The notes under the pieces were generated by a model. That model had not been told where the DNA came from. It saw only the letters and a list, made by a program, of their open reading frames with translations, and did no database searches. This document shows, piece by piece, positions 8,730 to 16,714 of a stretch of DNA of 58,226 nt. A program made the translations under genes and the position numbers. The stretch's first letter is position 1, and each line of letters starts with the position of its first letter. Source of the DNA: Jiangella asiatica (lineage in GTDB: Bacteria; Actinomycetota; Actinomycetes; Jiangellales; Jiangellaceae); NCBI RefSeq assembly GCF_004349065.1, contig NZ_SMKZ01000043.1, positions 1-58,226 on the forward strand, given 5' to 3'.

Positions 8730-9100
8730 GTGGTGCTCATGCCGAGCGTCGTCGACGTGGCCGAAGTCAACCGGATCTCGCGGCGCCTCCTGGCCAACGC
8801 CGCGGCCGCGATCGCCGGCATGGTGACCGCCGCCGCACCGCCCGGTGACGAGGACAAGCCGCTGGTTGTGGCCCATGCGTTCGCGCCGGTGATCGACAAC
8901 GTGCACCTCAAGGACGTGGCCGCGGGACGTTCGCGCTGGTCGGGGAAGGCGAGCTCGACTTCGCACCGCTCGTCGACGCGCTGACCTCGTCCGGGTACGA
9001 CGGCGCCTGGTGCATCGACGAGGAGAGCGGCGCGGACCTGCGGCACGGCCTGACCGGCTAGTACCGCGCCGTGCTGGAACTTCTCGCGGCTCATCAGTGA
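8730..9100 (+). pseudogene. Broken sugar-phosphate isomerase/epimerase remnant
   Basis: The forward frame from about 8730 reads into PVIDNVHLKDVAAG, a typical late-strand motif of xylose-isomerase-like TIM barrels. A frameshift near 8927 then moves the continuation to another frame, which reads VGEGELDFAPLVDAL, SGYDGAWCIDEES and DLRHGLTG, the classical end of this family. A TAG at 9059 interrupts the tail, which would continue as YRAVLELLAAHQ to the stop at 9098. The N-terminal two thirds is not recognisable. The family acts on keto-sugars or on myo-inosose-type and hydroxypyruvate-type substrates. It is distinct from the intact isomerase at 11779-12609. Confidence 0.75.
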
Positions 9101-9124
9101 CGGCAGGAGCCGGGTGCAGCCACT

Positions 9125-9170
9125 GTTGTCATCCGCATGACAACGCGTCGCCGTCCGGGCCGACGCGTTG
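9125..9170. terminator. Two overlapping hairpins at operon end
   Basis: Two perfect inverted repeats overlap. GTTGTCAT / ATGACAAC (9125-9132 and 9137-9144) has a 4-nt loop. CAACGCGTCG / CGACGCGTTG (9141-9150 and 9161-9170) has a 10-nt loop. They share bases 9141-9144, so only one can form fully at a time. The second lies 13 bp beyond the stop of the 17-gene minus-strand operon and would act as its terminator. No T-run follows, which is common in actinomycetes. Confidence 0.65.
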
Positions 9171-9183
9171 CCACACGATGGGT

Positions 9184-9855
9184 TCACACAGGCGACGCCC
9201 GGTCCCGGAGCCGACGCACCATGAGCTGCGGACTGGCGAGGACGGGAACCCTCACCGATCCACGGCTTTCGATCAGATCGGCGGCAGGGGCCATGCTCGC
9301 CTGACCCAGGACGATGACGTCGACGCCGGTCATGGCCTCTGCCTCATCAGCGATCAGCTCATCGTGCCCGGACCGGTCACCTGCCCGTAGCGCCGCGAAG
9401 GCGTCCTCCCGTAGTCGCGGAGCCAGGGCGATTTCCGCGCCGAGTCGGGTTGAAACGACAGAGAACAGTTCGGTCTGCTGGCGCAGGCCCACAGCGACTG
9501 TGCCGATCAAGCCGATTCGCTCGCCCAGTCCGATGGCGGTCTCGACCAGGACCTCGTCGATGCTCAGTACCGGCAAGGCTGGGCGGCGCGCGGCGATTTG
9601 CGCAGTGGCCGCGGAGTAAGCGTTGCACGTCACGACGACGGCGTCGGTGCCGGCAGCGACGGCCAGCTCCACCAGATCGGCAAGGCGCTCAACGCAGAAG
9701 TCATCGACGCCGCCGCGTTGCTGGGCCAGCGGCAGCAAAGACTCGTCGAGAAGGTGGGTCGGCACCACACCCGCAGCCTCCCCGAAGTAGCGAGCGGTGG
9801 ACTCCATCGCTGGGACGACGGCGTGGATGAGTGTCACTCTCAGGTTCTCGGTCAT
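9184..9855 (-). CDS. Asp/Glu/hydantoin racemase family protein
   Basis: A 223-residue cytoplasmic protein of the aspartate/glutamate/hydantoin racemase fold. The first catalytic Cys is in VVTCNAY (C77), and GERIGLIGT, typical of the second domain, is near 110. At the place of the second Cys it has VIVLGQASM with Gln185, a variant common in a sub-branch whose chemistry is not classical two-base racemization. Its ATG overlaps the stop of the aldolase gene (ATGA), so it is the last gene of the long operon. It could act as an isomerase or decarboxylase of a malonate- or maleate-type acid; the substrate is unknown. Confidence 0.85.
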   Translation of the reverse strand: MTENLRVTLIHAVVPAMESTARYFGEAAGVVPTHLLDESLLPLAQQRGGVDDFCVERLADLVELAVAAGTDAVVVTCNAYSAATAQIAARRPALPVLSIDEVLVETAIGLGERIGLIGTVAVGLRQQTELFSVVSTRLGAEIALAPRLREDAFAALRAGDRSGHDELIADEAEAMTGVDVIVLGQASMAPAADLIESRGSVRVPVLASPQLMVRRLRDRASPV

Positions 9856-10514
9856 GAGGGGACGTCCTTTCCGGCGAGGTCAGCTTCGCCGTCGCGCAGC
9901 AGAGCGGCGCGAGCGGCCATGGGCACCGGACAATGGCTGCGCTCCCCGAGCAACAGGGCAAGCCGCGCGGTCTCCTCGAGCTCCTCGGCTCCGGCACAGG
10001 CTGCCTCGATGGTCTCGTCGGCGAAAATCGAACCGTGGTTCGCGAGCAGCAGGGCTCGATGCCCGGTGATCGCTCGTTCGACCTCCTCGACGAGCGCCGG
10101 CGAACCCGGCGCATGGAACCCGATCCGGCGAACGATCCCGAGCCGGATCAGCGAATACGCCGTCAGCGGTGGCAGCGCATCGTCGCCTGGCAGACCCTGG
10201 AGCATCGACCAGGCGACGGCTGCGGTCGAGTGCAGGTGGACCACCGCCCCGGCGTCGGTACGCCGCCGATACACCGCCGCGTGCAGAACCGCCTCCTTGG
10301 ACGGGCGGGGCCCAGCCAGGTGCTGGCCGTCCATTCGGACCAGTGAGAGACCATCTGGTTCGAGCCGGCCCAGCCGTGAGTTCGTCGGCGTCACGACCAC
10401 GCCCCGGGAGGTCACGACGCTCAGGTTGCCCGAGGTGCCCGGTGTCAGACCCAGATCGTGCAGCATCCGGCCAGTGGCGACCAACGCCTGCCGGGCCGAG
10501 TCCTCGTCGATCAC
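9852..10514 (-). CDS. otnC: OtnC-like class II aldolase/decarboxylase
   Basis: A 220-residue class II aldolase/adducin-domain enzyme. Zn ligands H93 and H95 (VVHLHS) and H160 (LLANHGS), and the catalytic Glu74 (PSKEA), are all visible, as is the phosphate-binding segment SGNLS at 28-32. Next to an OtnK-type kinase this family decarboxylates 3-oxo-tetronate 4-phosphate to dihydroxyacetone phosphate. The GTG start at 10514 is preceded by GGAGG and overlaps the kinase stop (GTGA). The pairing with OtnK supports the call; the true stereochemistry of the substrate cannot be read from sequence. Confidence 0.85.
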   Translation of the reverse strand: MIDEDSARQALVATGRMLHDLGLTPGTSGNLSVVTSRGVVVTPTNSRLGRLEPDGLSLVRMDGQHLAGPRPSKEAVLHAAVYRRRTDAGAVVHLHSTAAVAWSMLQGLPGDDALPPLTAYSLIRLGIVRRIGFHAPGSPALVEEVERAITGHRALLLANHGSIFADETIEAACAGAEELEETARLALLLGERSHCPVPMAARAALLRDGEADLAGKDVPS

Positions 10515-11782
10515 GAGATTTCCTCCAGCGCGGCGGCGAAGAAGTTTTCGTAGCCGAAGTTGCCCGACTTGAGTACGACACCGACGCGCCGCCCCGTCGG
10601 CGTCAGGCCGAAGGCAGCCGGCACGCCGGGCTGTACCTCGGCGCCGATGTCGAGGGCCCGCGTTCCGAGCGCCTGCACCACCGCTCCTGACGTCTCCCCG
10701 CCGGCGACGACGAACCGGCTGAAGCCGTCGTGCAGAAGGGCCGCGGCCAGCTCGCCGAAGGCGGCCTCGACCTCGGCGCTGTCCACATTCACCGTCGAGT
10801 GCTCGCCGCCGGCCTGCGGAGTCGAATAGACGAGGAGCGGCTCGGCTGGTTGCGAGCGAACCCACGCAAGGGCCTCTGCGACGGCCGCAGGTCGGCCGGC
10901 CTTCATCGCCAGGGCCAGTGGGAACGACCTCGCGGACTGGCGGAACACGGCCACCTGCGCAGCCGTAGCCGCCGAGCAGCTGCCGGCGAGCGCGACGGCT
11001 CGGCCCGGGTCCGCACATTCGACCGCCGGGGCGCGGCGGGAGTCGGGAGCTTCCGGGTTGTCGCGGACCGCCAGCAGCTGTCTGAGAATTTCAGCGGCAA
11101 GGGCCGACGCGCCGGTCGAGAGCGGCAACGGAGCGCACGCCTGGCCGAGCACGGCCAGGTCGTCGTCGGACACCGCGTCCAGGACGACATAGGTCGCCCC
11201 CGACGCAGCCGACACCTCGAGCTCCCGCTGCACCGCATCCGGCCCTTCGTGCACGGTGTCGATCGGCACGACCGCTGCGCGCCCCCTCGATTGCCGACCG
11301 ATCAGCGTCCGCAGATCCGATTCGCGCATCGGATTGATCGGGTGGTTCCTCATCGCGCTCTCGGCGAGCGGAACGCCGTGGACGAACAGGGTGCCGTGCA
11401 CGACGGTCCGGCCGTGCTCCGGGAGCGAGGGTGCAAGAACCGTGTAGGCGACGCCGAGCTCCCGCATGAGCGCGTCGGCGACCGGGCCGATGTTGCCGCG
11501 TGCGGTCGAGTCGAATGTCGCTGCGTACTTGAGGTAGAGCCGCTCGCATCCAGCGGCGCGCAGCCATCGGGCCGCGCGCAATGATTGCTCGATCGCCTCC
11601 TTCGGAGCAATGGATCGGGACTTCAGCGCGACGACCACTGCGTCCGCGTCCGTCGCTGTGCTCCGATCGGGCACGCCGACGTGCAGGGCCACGGTCGCGC
11701 CGTCGCGAACCAGTCGGCCAGCCAGGTCGACCGATCCGGTCAGGTCGTCGGCGATGCAGCCGAGAGCATGCGTCGCCCTCAT
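10511..11782 (-). CDS. otnK: OtnK-like four-carbon acid sugar kinase
   Basis: A 423-residue kinase of the former DUF1537 family. The N-terminal acid-sugar-binding domain opens with the hallmark ADDLTG (residues 11-16), and KYAATFDSTARGN is near 104. The C-terminal nucleotide-binding domain carries VAGGETSGAVV near 370. The family phosphorylates 3-oxo-tetronates (OtnK) or D-threonate/D-erythronate (DtnK/DenK). No PdxA2-like dehydrogenase is present and an OtnC is the next gene, so the OtnK reaction is more likely. It overlaps both neighbours by 4 bp. Confidence 0.88.
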   Translation of the reverse strand: MRATHALGCIADDLTGSVDLAGRLVRDGATVALHVGVPDRSTATDADAVVVALKSRSIAPKEAIEQSLRAARWLRAAGCERLYLKYAATFDSTARGNIGPVADALMRELGVAYTVLAPSLPEHGRTVVHGTLFVHGVPLAESAMRNHPINPMRESDLRTLIGRQSRGRAAVVPIDTVHEGPDAVQRELEVSAASGATYVVLDAVSDDDLAVLGQACAPLPLSTGASALAAEILRQLLAVRDNPEAPDSRRAPAVECADPGRAVALAGSCSAATAAQVAVFRQSARSFPLALAMKAGRPAAVAEALAWVRSQPAEPLLVYSTPQAGGEHSTVNVDSAEVEAAFGELAAALLHDGFSRFVVAGGETSGAVVQALGTRALDIGAEVQPGVPAAFGLTPTGRRVGVVLKSGNFGYENFFAAALEEIS

Positions 11783-12609
11783 GCCCGACCAGCCATGCTG
11801 CGCAGGAAGCGCAGCGCCCGCTCCGCCGCCACCGGGCTCGACGGCTTCTGCTCGATCTCGACCGACAACCAGCCCTGGTAGCCGAGGGCGCCGAGCACAC
11901 CCAGCACCTCCGGCCAGGGCACCAGCCCGCTGCCCGGCCAGCGCCGGTGCGAGTCCCCCACCTGCACATGCGCGAGGCGCCCCGCCAAGTGCGCCGCGAC
12001 CAGCGGCCCACCCAGGCTGCCTTCCTCCCCCATCATGTGGAAGGTGTCGACCTCCAGGGCCAGAGCCGAGCTGGGGAACCCGGCGGCGAAGTCCAGCACT
12101 TCCTCGACGGTGTTCAGCAGGTCGGTGGCCATTCGAGACTGCGGCTCCAGCAGGAAGGTTACGCCGGTGCCCGCGACATGCTCGACCAGGACATTCACAG
12201 TCTCGTGCAAGCGTTCGAGCGCGAGATCCCGGCTCCCCGCCGCCTTCGAGCCCCCACGGATGCTGCCGATCGCCACCGTCGCACCATGCTCCGCGGCGAA
12301 GTCGGCGATGCGCTTCAGTCTCTCGACCGTGGCCCGGCGGTTGTTCTCGTTCGACGCGGTCAACACCAGCCCGTCCGCCGCGGCCGGCCCGGTCGACACG
12401 CTGACGAGATCCAGTCCATGGTCGGCGAGCACCCGGGCGAAGTCGCTGGTGTCGAACCCGCGCGGGTCGCGCACCTGAACCTCGACGCCGCCGTAACCAA
12501 GCTCGGCCAAGGCGGCACAGACCCCACCGGCCGGGCCGGTCCAGGCGATCGGCATAACATCGACGTCAGGGCTGGCGATCGCATAGCACAAGCGGTCCAC
12601 GACGCTCAT
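11779..12609 (-). CDS. TIM-barrel sugar isomerase/epimerase, possible OtnI role
   Basis: A 276-residue xylose-isomerase-like TIM barrel. Metal and substrate elements seen are LEPQSR (about 147), LEVDTFHMM (about 178), HVQVGDSHRR (about 205) and SVEIEQKP near the C-terminus. ATG 12609 is chosen because it overlaps the MaoC stop and the preceding residues are not conserved in character. Members next to OtnK and OtnC (OtnI, a hydroxypyruvate-isomerase relative) interconvert 2-oxo- and 3-oxo-tetronates, which fits here. Other hydroxy-keto substrates remain possible. Confidence 0.8.
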   Translation of the reverse strand: MSVVDRLCYAIASPDVDVMPIAWTGPAGGVCAALAELGYGGVEVQVRDPRGFDTSDFARVLADHGLDLVSVSTGPAAADGLVLTASNENNRRATVERLKRIADFAAEHGATVAIGSIRGGSKAAGSRDLALERLHETVNVLVEHVAGTGVTFLLEPQSRMATDLLNTVEEVLDFAAGFPSSALALEVDTFHMMGEEGSLGGPLVAAHLAGRLAHVQVGDSHRRWPGSGLVPWPEVLGVLGALGYQGWLSVEIEQKPSSPVAAERALRFLRSMAGRA

Positions 12610-13061
12610 GCCTCGGCTCCTCGTACCGGGACGAGCGTGGTGTGCAGGCCGCACTGAACCACCTCGCCGTGCTGGTTCACCACCGCCAGCTCCTCGACGA
12701 CGACCCCGCGCGAGGGGTTCGTGCGGCTGCGCCGTGTCGACGTCACCCGGCATCGGACGTGGATGGTGTCACCGATGAAGATCGGTTCGAGGAACCTCCA
12801 CTCGTCCCAGCCCAGCGATGCCAGCCGAGCACCTTCCGCGGAACTCGCCCGCCAGGTGAGGCCCTGAGCGAAAGCCAGGCCCAGCAGGCCGTGCGCGATC
12901 CGCCGGCCGTGGATGCTGGCCGCGGCGTGAACCTCGTTCGTGTGGATCGCGGCGTAGTCGCCCGTAAGGCCGGCGAAGGCCACAATGTCGTGCTCAGTGA
13001 CAGTCCGTCCGGGGGTCGTGAACTCGTCGCCGACCGCAAGGTCCTCGAGGTAGTCCGTCAT
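12606..13061 (-). CDS. MaoC-family (R)-hydratase-like enzyme
   Basis: A 151-residue single hot-dog-domain protein. The hydratase 2 motif reads GLTGDYAAIH, with catalytic Asp35 and His40 kept, while the usual Asn-Pro before His is Ala-Ala. The family hydrates or dehydrates enoyl/3-hydroxyacyl-CoA thioesters or acts as a mesaconyl- or itaconyl-CoA-type hydratase. It overlaps both neighbours by 4 bp. With a CoA-transferase pair, a crotonase and an acyl-CoA dehydrogenase in the same operon, it probably handles a CoA ester of the imported acid. The start at 13061 matches the common beginning of the family. Confidence 0.87.
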   Translation of the reverse strand: MTDYLEDLAVGDEFTTPGRTVTEHDIVAFAGLTGDYAAIHTNEVHAAASIHGRRIAHGLLGLAFAQGLTWRASSAEGARLASLGWDEWRFLEPIFIGDTIHVRCRVTSTRRSRTNPSRGVVVEELAVVNQHGEVVQCGLHTTLVPVRGAEA

Positions 13062-13894
13062 GTGCTCTCCAGTTCGAGATCCAGCAGGGCTGCGGGATTG
13101 GTCGCCGCCATCCGATGGACGTCCTTCTCCGAAAGACCGCACTCGCGCAGCGCGCCGATGAACCGGCCGAAGCCGTCCACCGGGCGGCCGTTGTGCGCCT
13201 GGCCGAGATCGGACGTGAGCACGTTCGATGCGACGCCGACCTCGCCGATGCGCTCGGCGAGCTCGTGCACGGGAACCCGCCCGGGCTTGTCCGTGGTGTC
13301 GACAGCACAGCGCTCCATCAGCGCACCGACGGCCGCCAGCTCACGCTGAACGTCGACCGGCATCGCCACCTGGGCGGCGTCAGGGTGGTTGACCAGGACG
13401 CGGGTGACTCCGGCCGAGACCGCCTCCCCGACCAGCCGCACCGTCTCGGACACCGACAGATGACCGGTGGCGAGGATGGCGTCGTGGGCCGCCACCAGGT
13501 CGAGGATCCGCCGGACGTCCTGCGTGATCCGGCCCAGACCGTCCACGACCCTCAGGCCGCCCGAGCCGCCGGCGCGACGCCGATGGCTGGCCGCGTCCTC
13601 CGTGGGCATCCACACGCACCGCCCGCCGATCTCGAGGGCCACCCGTACTGCGGCTGGGTTCAACCCGCCCACCGGCTCGTTGAGCACAACGCCACCGAAG
13701 ACCCGCACCCCGTCGACCGCGTCGTCGGCGATCCGGGCCCGGTCAGCCGTCGGCAGAACGTGACACTTGAGCAGGATCGCTGCCATACCCGCGCCGGCAG
13801 CGTCGCGGGCTACGCCGAGGTCGTCGGCGTAGCGCGCCCTGACATCCGGGGAACTGTGCACATGCAGGTCGATCAGCCCCGCGACACCGCTCAC
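13058..13894 (-). CDS. DUF6282-type metal-dependent hydrolase-like protein
   Basis: A 278-residue amidohydrolase-like TIM barrel. Metal-site elements are LIDLHVHSSPD near the N-terminus (HxH), KCH near residue 52, ATGHLS (about 150), NHPD and TSDLGQ near 230. The layout matches the DUF6282 group, whose function is not established to my knowledge. The GTG start at 13894 overlaps the preceding gene (GTGA) and places the HxH close to the N-terminus, as expected. Within the operon it could open a lactone or ring. That role is inference. Confidence 0.75.
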   Translation of the reverse strand: MSGVAGLIDLHVHSSPDVRARYADDLGVARDAAGAGMAAILLKCHVLPTADRARIADDAVDGVRVFGGVVLNEPVGGLNPAAVRVALEIGGRCVWMPTEDAASHRRRAGGSGGLRVVDGLGRITQDVRRILDLVAAHDAILATGHLSVSETVRLVGEAVSAGVTRVLVNHPDAAQVAMPVDVQRELAAVGALMERCAVDTTDKPGRVPVHELAERIGEVGVASNVLTSDLGQAHNGRPVDGFGRFIGALRECGLSEKDVHRMAATNPAALLDLELEST

Positions 13895-14979
13895 AGCGCC
13901 ACCGGCCGTCCGACAGCCGCCGACTCGTAGACGGCCAGCGCCGCCGCGAGTGGCTGGAGGTTGTCCGCAGCCTCGTTCACGGCGGGCACCCCAGCGAGCA
14001 AGGACTGCGCGAAGTGCCGTTGGCACGACTCGAAGCTGCGCTGGTAGGCCTCGGCCGGCGGCAGCCCGCGGCGCGCGTCAGCGACCGACGTGCCGGAAGC
14101 GGTCGTCACCGACAACTGATCACCGGCGAAGGGGTCGAGCTCCAGCGTGCCGGCGTCACCCTCCAACACGAAGGGCTCGACGTTCCCGCGGATCAGACGG
14201 CGGTCCGTCCGGGTGACGGAGCCCCAGCTGATGTCGACGAGCGACCGCGCCCCTGAGACGTGCTCCAACTGGATCACCGCCCGGTCCTCGCCAACGACGA
14301 GTGGGCTGGTCCGATCGACAACCGCGTAGACGGAGCGGACCGGCCCCAGAAGCATGCGCAGCACGTCGATCAGGTGAATGCCCCACTCGAAGACGATGAG
14401 ACGTTCCATGGTGCGCGTGTACGGCTGGCGGACGAGCAACGAAGGAAGCCCGCCGTCGGGTGACGGGAGGACCAGGTCGCGGTGGCACGTGAAGGACGCG
14501 AACCGCGGCGAGCCCACCACCCCTTCTGCCAGGATTCGCGCCGCCTCCTGGTACCAGTCCCTCCACCGCCAGTTCTCGTTGACCACACAACGGACTCCCG
14601 CCTCTTCGCAGATGTGGATGACCTGCCGCGCCTCGGCAACCGTCGGGGTGAACGGCTTCTGGCAGAGCACGTGGAGGCCGCGGCGCGCCACGGCCGCCAC
14701 GTGCTCCACATGCAGTTCCGGAGGCGTGGCGACGTCGACGAAGTCAGCGCAGTCCCCGACGGCCGCCAAGGCGTCGTCGAGGCTCGCTGAGGCCACGGCT
14801 CCGGTCAGCCCGATCTCGTCGATGAGGCGCTGCGCCCGGTCCGGTTCCCGGTCGACAACGCCGACGATCCGCACCTCGTCGACGGCGCGCCAAGCCAGCG
14901 CTTGATGCGGTGCGATGCTGCCGGCGCCGAACATGATGCCCCGCAGCGGTTCCCCGGTCAGCCCCACTTGGTGCCCCAC
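13891..14979 (-). CDS. Gfo/Idh/MocA-family NAD(P) dehydrogenase
   Basis: A protein of about 362 residues with a Rossmann domain beginning IMFGAGSIAPHQ, a VVDREP segment after the second strand, and VATPPELH and CQKPFTPT (the EKP-like motif with Gln for Glu), the usual Gfo/Idh/MocA order. The family oxidizes or reduces hydroxyl groups on cyclic sugars and acid sugars. The start is either GTG 14979, inside the flavoprotein 3' end (22-bp overlap), or GTG 14967. It may replace the NAD-dependent dehydrogenase (OtnD/LtnD) that usually feeds OtnI/OtnK. Confidence 0.85.
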   Translation of the reverse strand: MGHQVGLTGEPLRGIMFGAGSIAPHQALAWRAVDEVRIVGVVDREPDRAQRLIDEIGLTGAVASASLDDALAAVGDCADFVDVATPPELHVEHVAAVARRGLHVLCQKPFTPTVAEARQVIHICEEAGVRCVVNENWRWRDWYQEAARILAEGVVGSPRFASFTCHRDLVLPSPDGGLPSLLVRQPYTRTMERLIVFEWGIHLIDVLRMLLGPVRSVYAVVDRTSPLVVGEDRAVIQLEHVSGARSLVDISWGSVTRTDRRLIRGNVEPFVLEGDAGTLELDPFAGDQLSVTTASGTSVADARRGLPPAEAYQRSFESCQRHFAQSLLAGVPAVNEAADNLQPLAAALAVYESAAVGRPVAL

Positions 14980-16679
14980 ATGTCAGCCCGCCGTGGCTTC
15001 CACTCGGGGTCGACCCGCAACCGCTGAACGGTCATCGTGTCGTCCTCGAAACCCACGAGCAGGGCGTCGAGCCAGCTGGCGTCGTCCCGGAACTCGTGAT
15101 CGACCCGATAGTGCCCGCCCCGGCTCTCCGTGCGCGTCAGCGCGGCGAGCCCGACGGCACGAGCGGTTGCGGTTGCATTGCGCAACTCCAAGGCGCGCAC
15201 CGCCTGCAGCGGGTCCGAGGCACCCAGCTTGGGCAGCGCGTCCGCCTCGATCTCGTCCAGAGTTTGCAACACCCGTTTCAGGCCGGCGGGGGTCCTTTCG
15301 ACCAGCAGTTCCTCCCACATCACCCGAGCCAGCCCGGCCATCGCCGGACCGGGCGCGACAGTGCCGGATCGGAGCCGGTCGACAACGGAGACGATCTCGT
15401 CCAGCGGCGCCAAGTCGGCCGCTGGGGGCGATCCGCGCCGCTTGGCCGCCAGCCGTCCGGCGCGAATACCGAACACCTGGGAGGAGACCAGCATCATCCC
15501 GCCGAGCCGGTCCGCCCCATGGGCACCGGCCGCGGCCTCGCCGATCGCGAACAGCCCCGGCACGCGAGACTCTCCGTTGACATCGACCCGGACCCCGCCG
15601 TTCGAGCAGTGGTGGAACAGCCCAACGTCGACAGAACCGCGGTCCCAATGCACGCCGCGGTACCGGTACCACTCACCTACGTCGGAGAACGGCCCGTTCT
15701 TCTCATCGGTGACCACCACGTCGACGTGTACGCCACCCGAGGCCGTCCCACGGCCTGCCCGGATCTCCCGGTGCATGGCGACATCGATGTAACGGGAGAT
15801 CTCGTCCCGCGTGCTGAAGGGCGTGTGTCGGCGCCGCTCGTCCTGTGCCTCCTCGACGGTGCGGCCGGACGGCAGGTATCGGTGGACGAACTCCTCGCCG
15901 TCGACGTTGGTCAACTGTGGTTGGTGGCGCCATAGCCAGCTCCCGACCAGGTTGGTGTTCGGACTAGTGGTGCCGACGAAAATCTGGTGGAACTCCATGT
16001 TCATCAGCTCCGCGCCGGCGTGTAGCGCCAGTGCATAGGCGTCGCCGGTCACGCATGATGGGTGGAAGCTGTGGGTGAACAACCGGCCCATGCCGCCGGC
16101 GGCGATGATCACGGACGAACACCGGATGTGCACGACCTTGCCACTCTTCTCGTCCACTGCAACCGCCCCGGCCACCTCGCCCGCCGGCGATGTGAGGACC
16201 CGCACTACAGCGAGGCGTTCCCGGACGTCGACAGTACTGCGCCGTACCAGCGACTCCAGCACGATCTTGATCGGCACGCCGTGCGTCTTCACCCCGTAGC
16301 CGTGGGCAAAGGTCGGCACCATGCCCCACTCGTCGAGGTCGTGCCGTGCGGCGGCCGCCTCCTCGACGACGACCCTGGCGATCTCGCGGTCGGCCATGCC
16401 CAACCCGGCCTGGAGGATGTCGCCGAAGACCTGCCCCTGACGGGTCTGGGCGCCGTCCCACTCTCCACTCCACGCGTCGTCGTAGCCGATCAGCCGCATG
16501 AGACCGATCTCGGAGAAGCCCGCTGCCGTGGCTCCGGCGCCCCGCGTCCCAATGGCACCGAACCGGCCCTTGACGGCCACGACCACCCTGGCACCAGCAC
16601 GGTGTGCTTCGAGGGCGGTGCGCATTCCCGCGCCGCCCGCACCGACGACGAGGACGTCGGTCTCGATCGTGTCAACCAT
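14958..16679 (-). CDS. Fumarate reductase/succinate dehydrogenase-like flavoprotein
   Basis: A 573-residue FAD protein. It has DVLVVGAGGAGM at residue 8 (dinucleotide fold), GTRGAGATAAG where succinate dehydrogenase carries its covalent-FAD His region, an MEFHQ substrate segment, NGGVRVD and VPGLFAIGEAAAGAHGADRLGG near residue 385, then VFGIRAG. The start at 16679 has GAGAGG upstream. No iron-sulfur or membrane-anchor subunit lies nearby, and the flavin-linking His appears absent, so it resembles soluble relatives that desaturate or reduce other acids. A role in a redox step of the imported acid is inferred. Confidence 0.85.
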   Translation of the reverse strand: MVDTIETDVLVVGAGGAGMRTALEAHRAGARVVVAVKGRFGAIGTRGAGATAAGFSEIGLMRLIGYDDAWSGEWDGAQTRQGQVFGDILQAGLGMADREIARVVVEEAAAARHDLDEWGMVPTFAHGYGVKTHGVPIKIVLESLVRRSTVDVRERLAVVRVLTSPAGEVAGAVAVDEKSGKVVHIRCSSVIIAAGGMGRLFTHSFHPSCVTGDAYALALHAGAELMNMEFHQIFVGTTSPNTNLVGSWLWRHQPQLTNVDGEEFVHRYLPSGRTVEEAQDERRRHTPFSTRDEISRYIDVAMHREIRAGRGTASGGVHVDVVVTDEKNGPFSDVGEWYRYRGVHWDRGSVDVGLFHHCSNGGVRVDVNGESRVPGLFAIGEAAAGAHGADRLGGMMLVSSQVFGIRAGRLAAKRRGSPPAADLAPLDEIVSVVDRLRSGTVAPGPAMAGLARVMWEELLVERTPAGLKRVLQTLDEIEADALPKLGASDPLQAVRALELRNATATARAVGLAALTRTESRGGHYRVDHEFRDDASWLDALLVGFEDDTMTVQRLRVDPEWKPRRADMWGTKWG

Positions 16680-16714
16680 GGAAACCTCTCTGCGGAAACG
16701 GGCCGCCGACACGC

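Noticed and set aside
8426-9187. Minus-strand open frame of 253 codons over the broken isomerase
   Set aside because: Low-complexity Ala/Arg/Thr composition, and the forward strand holds a recognisable isomerase remnant.
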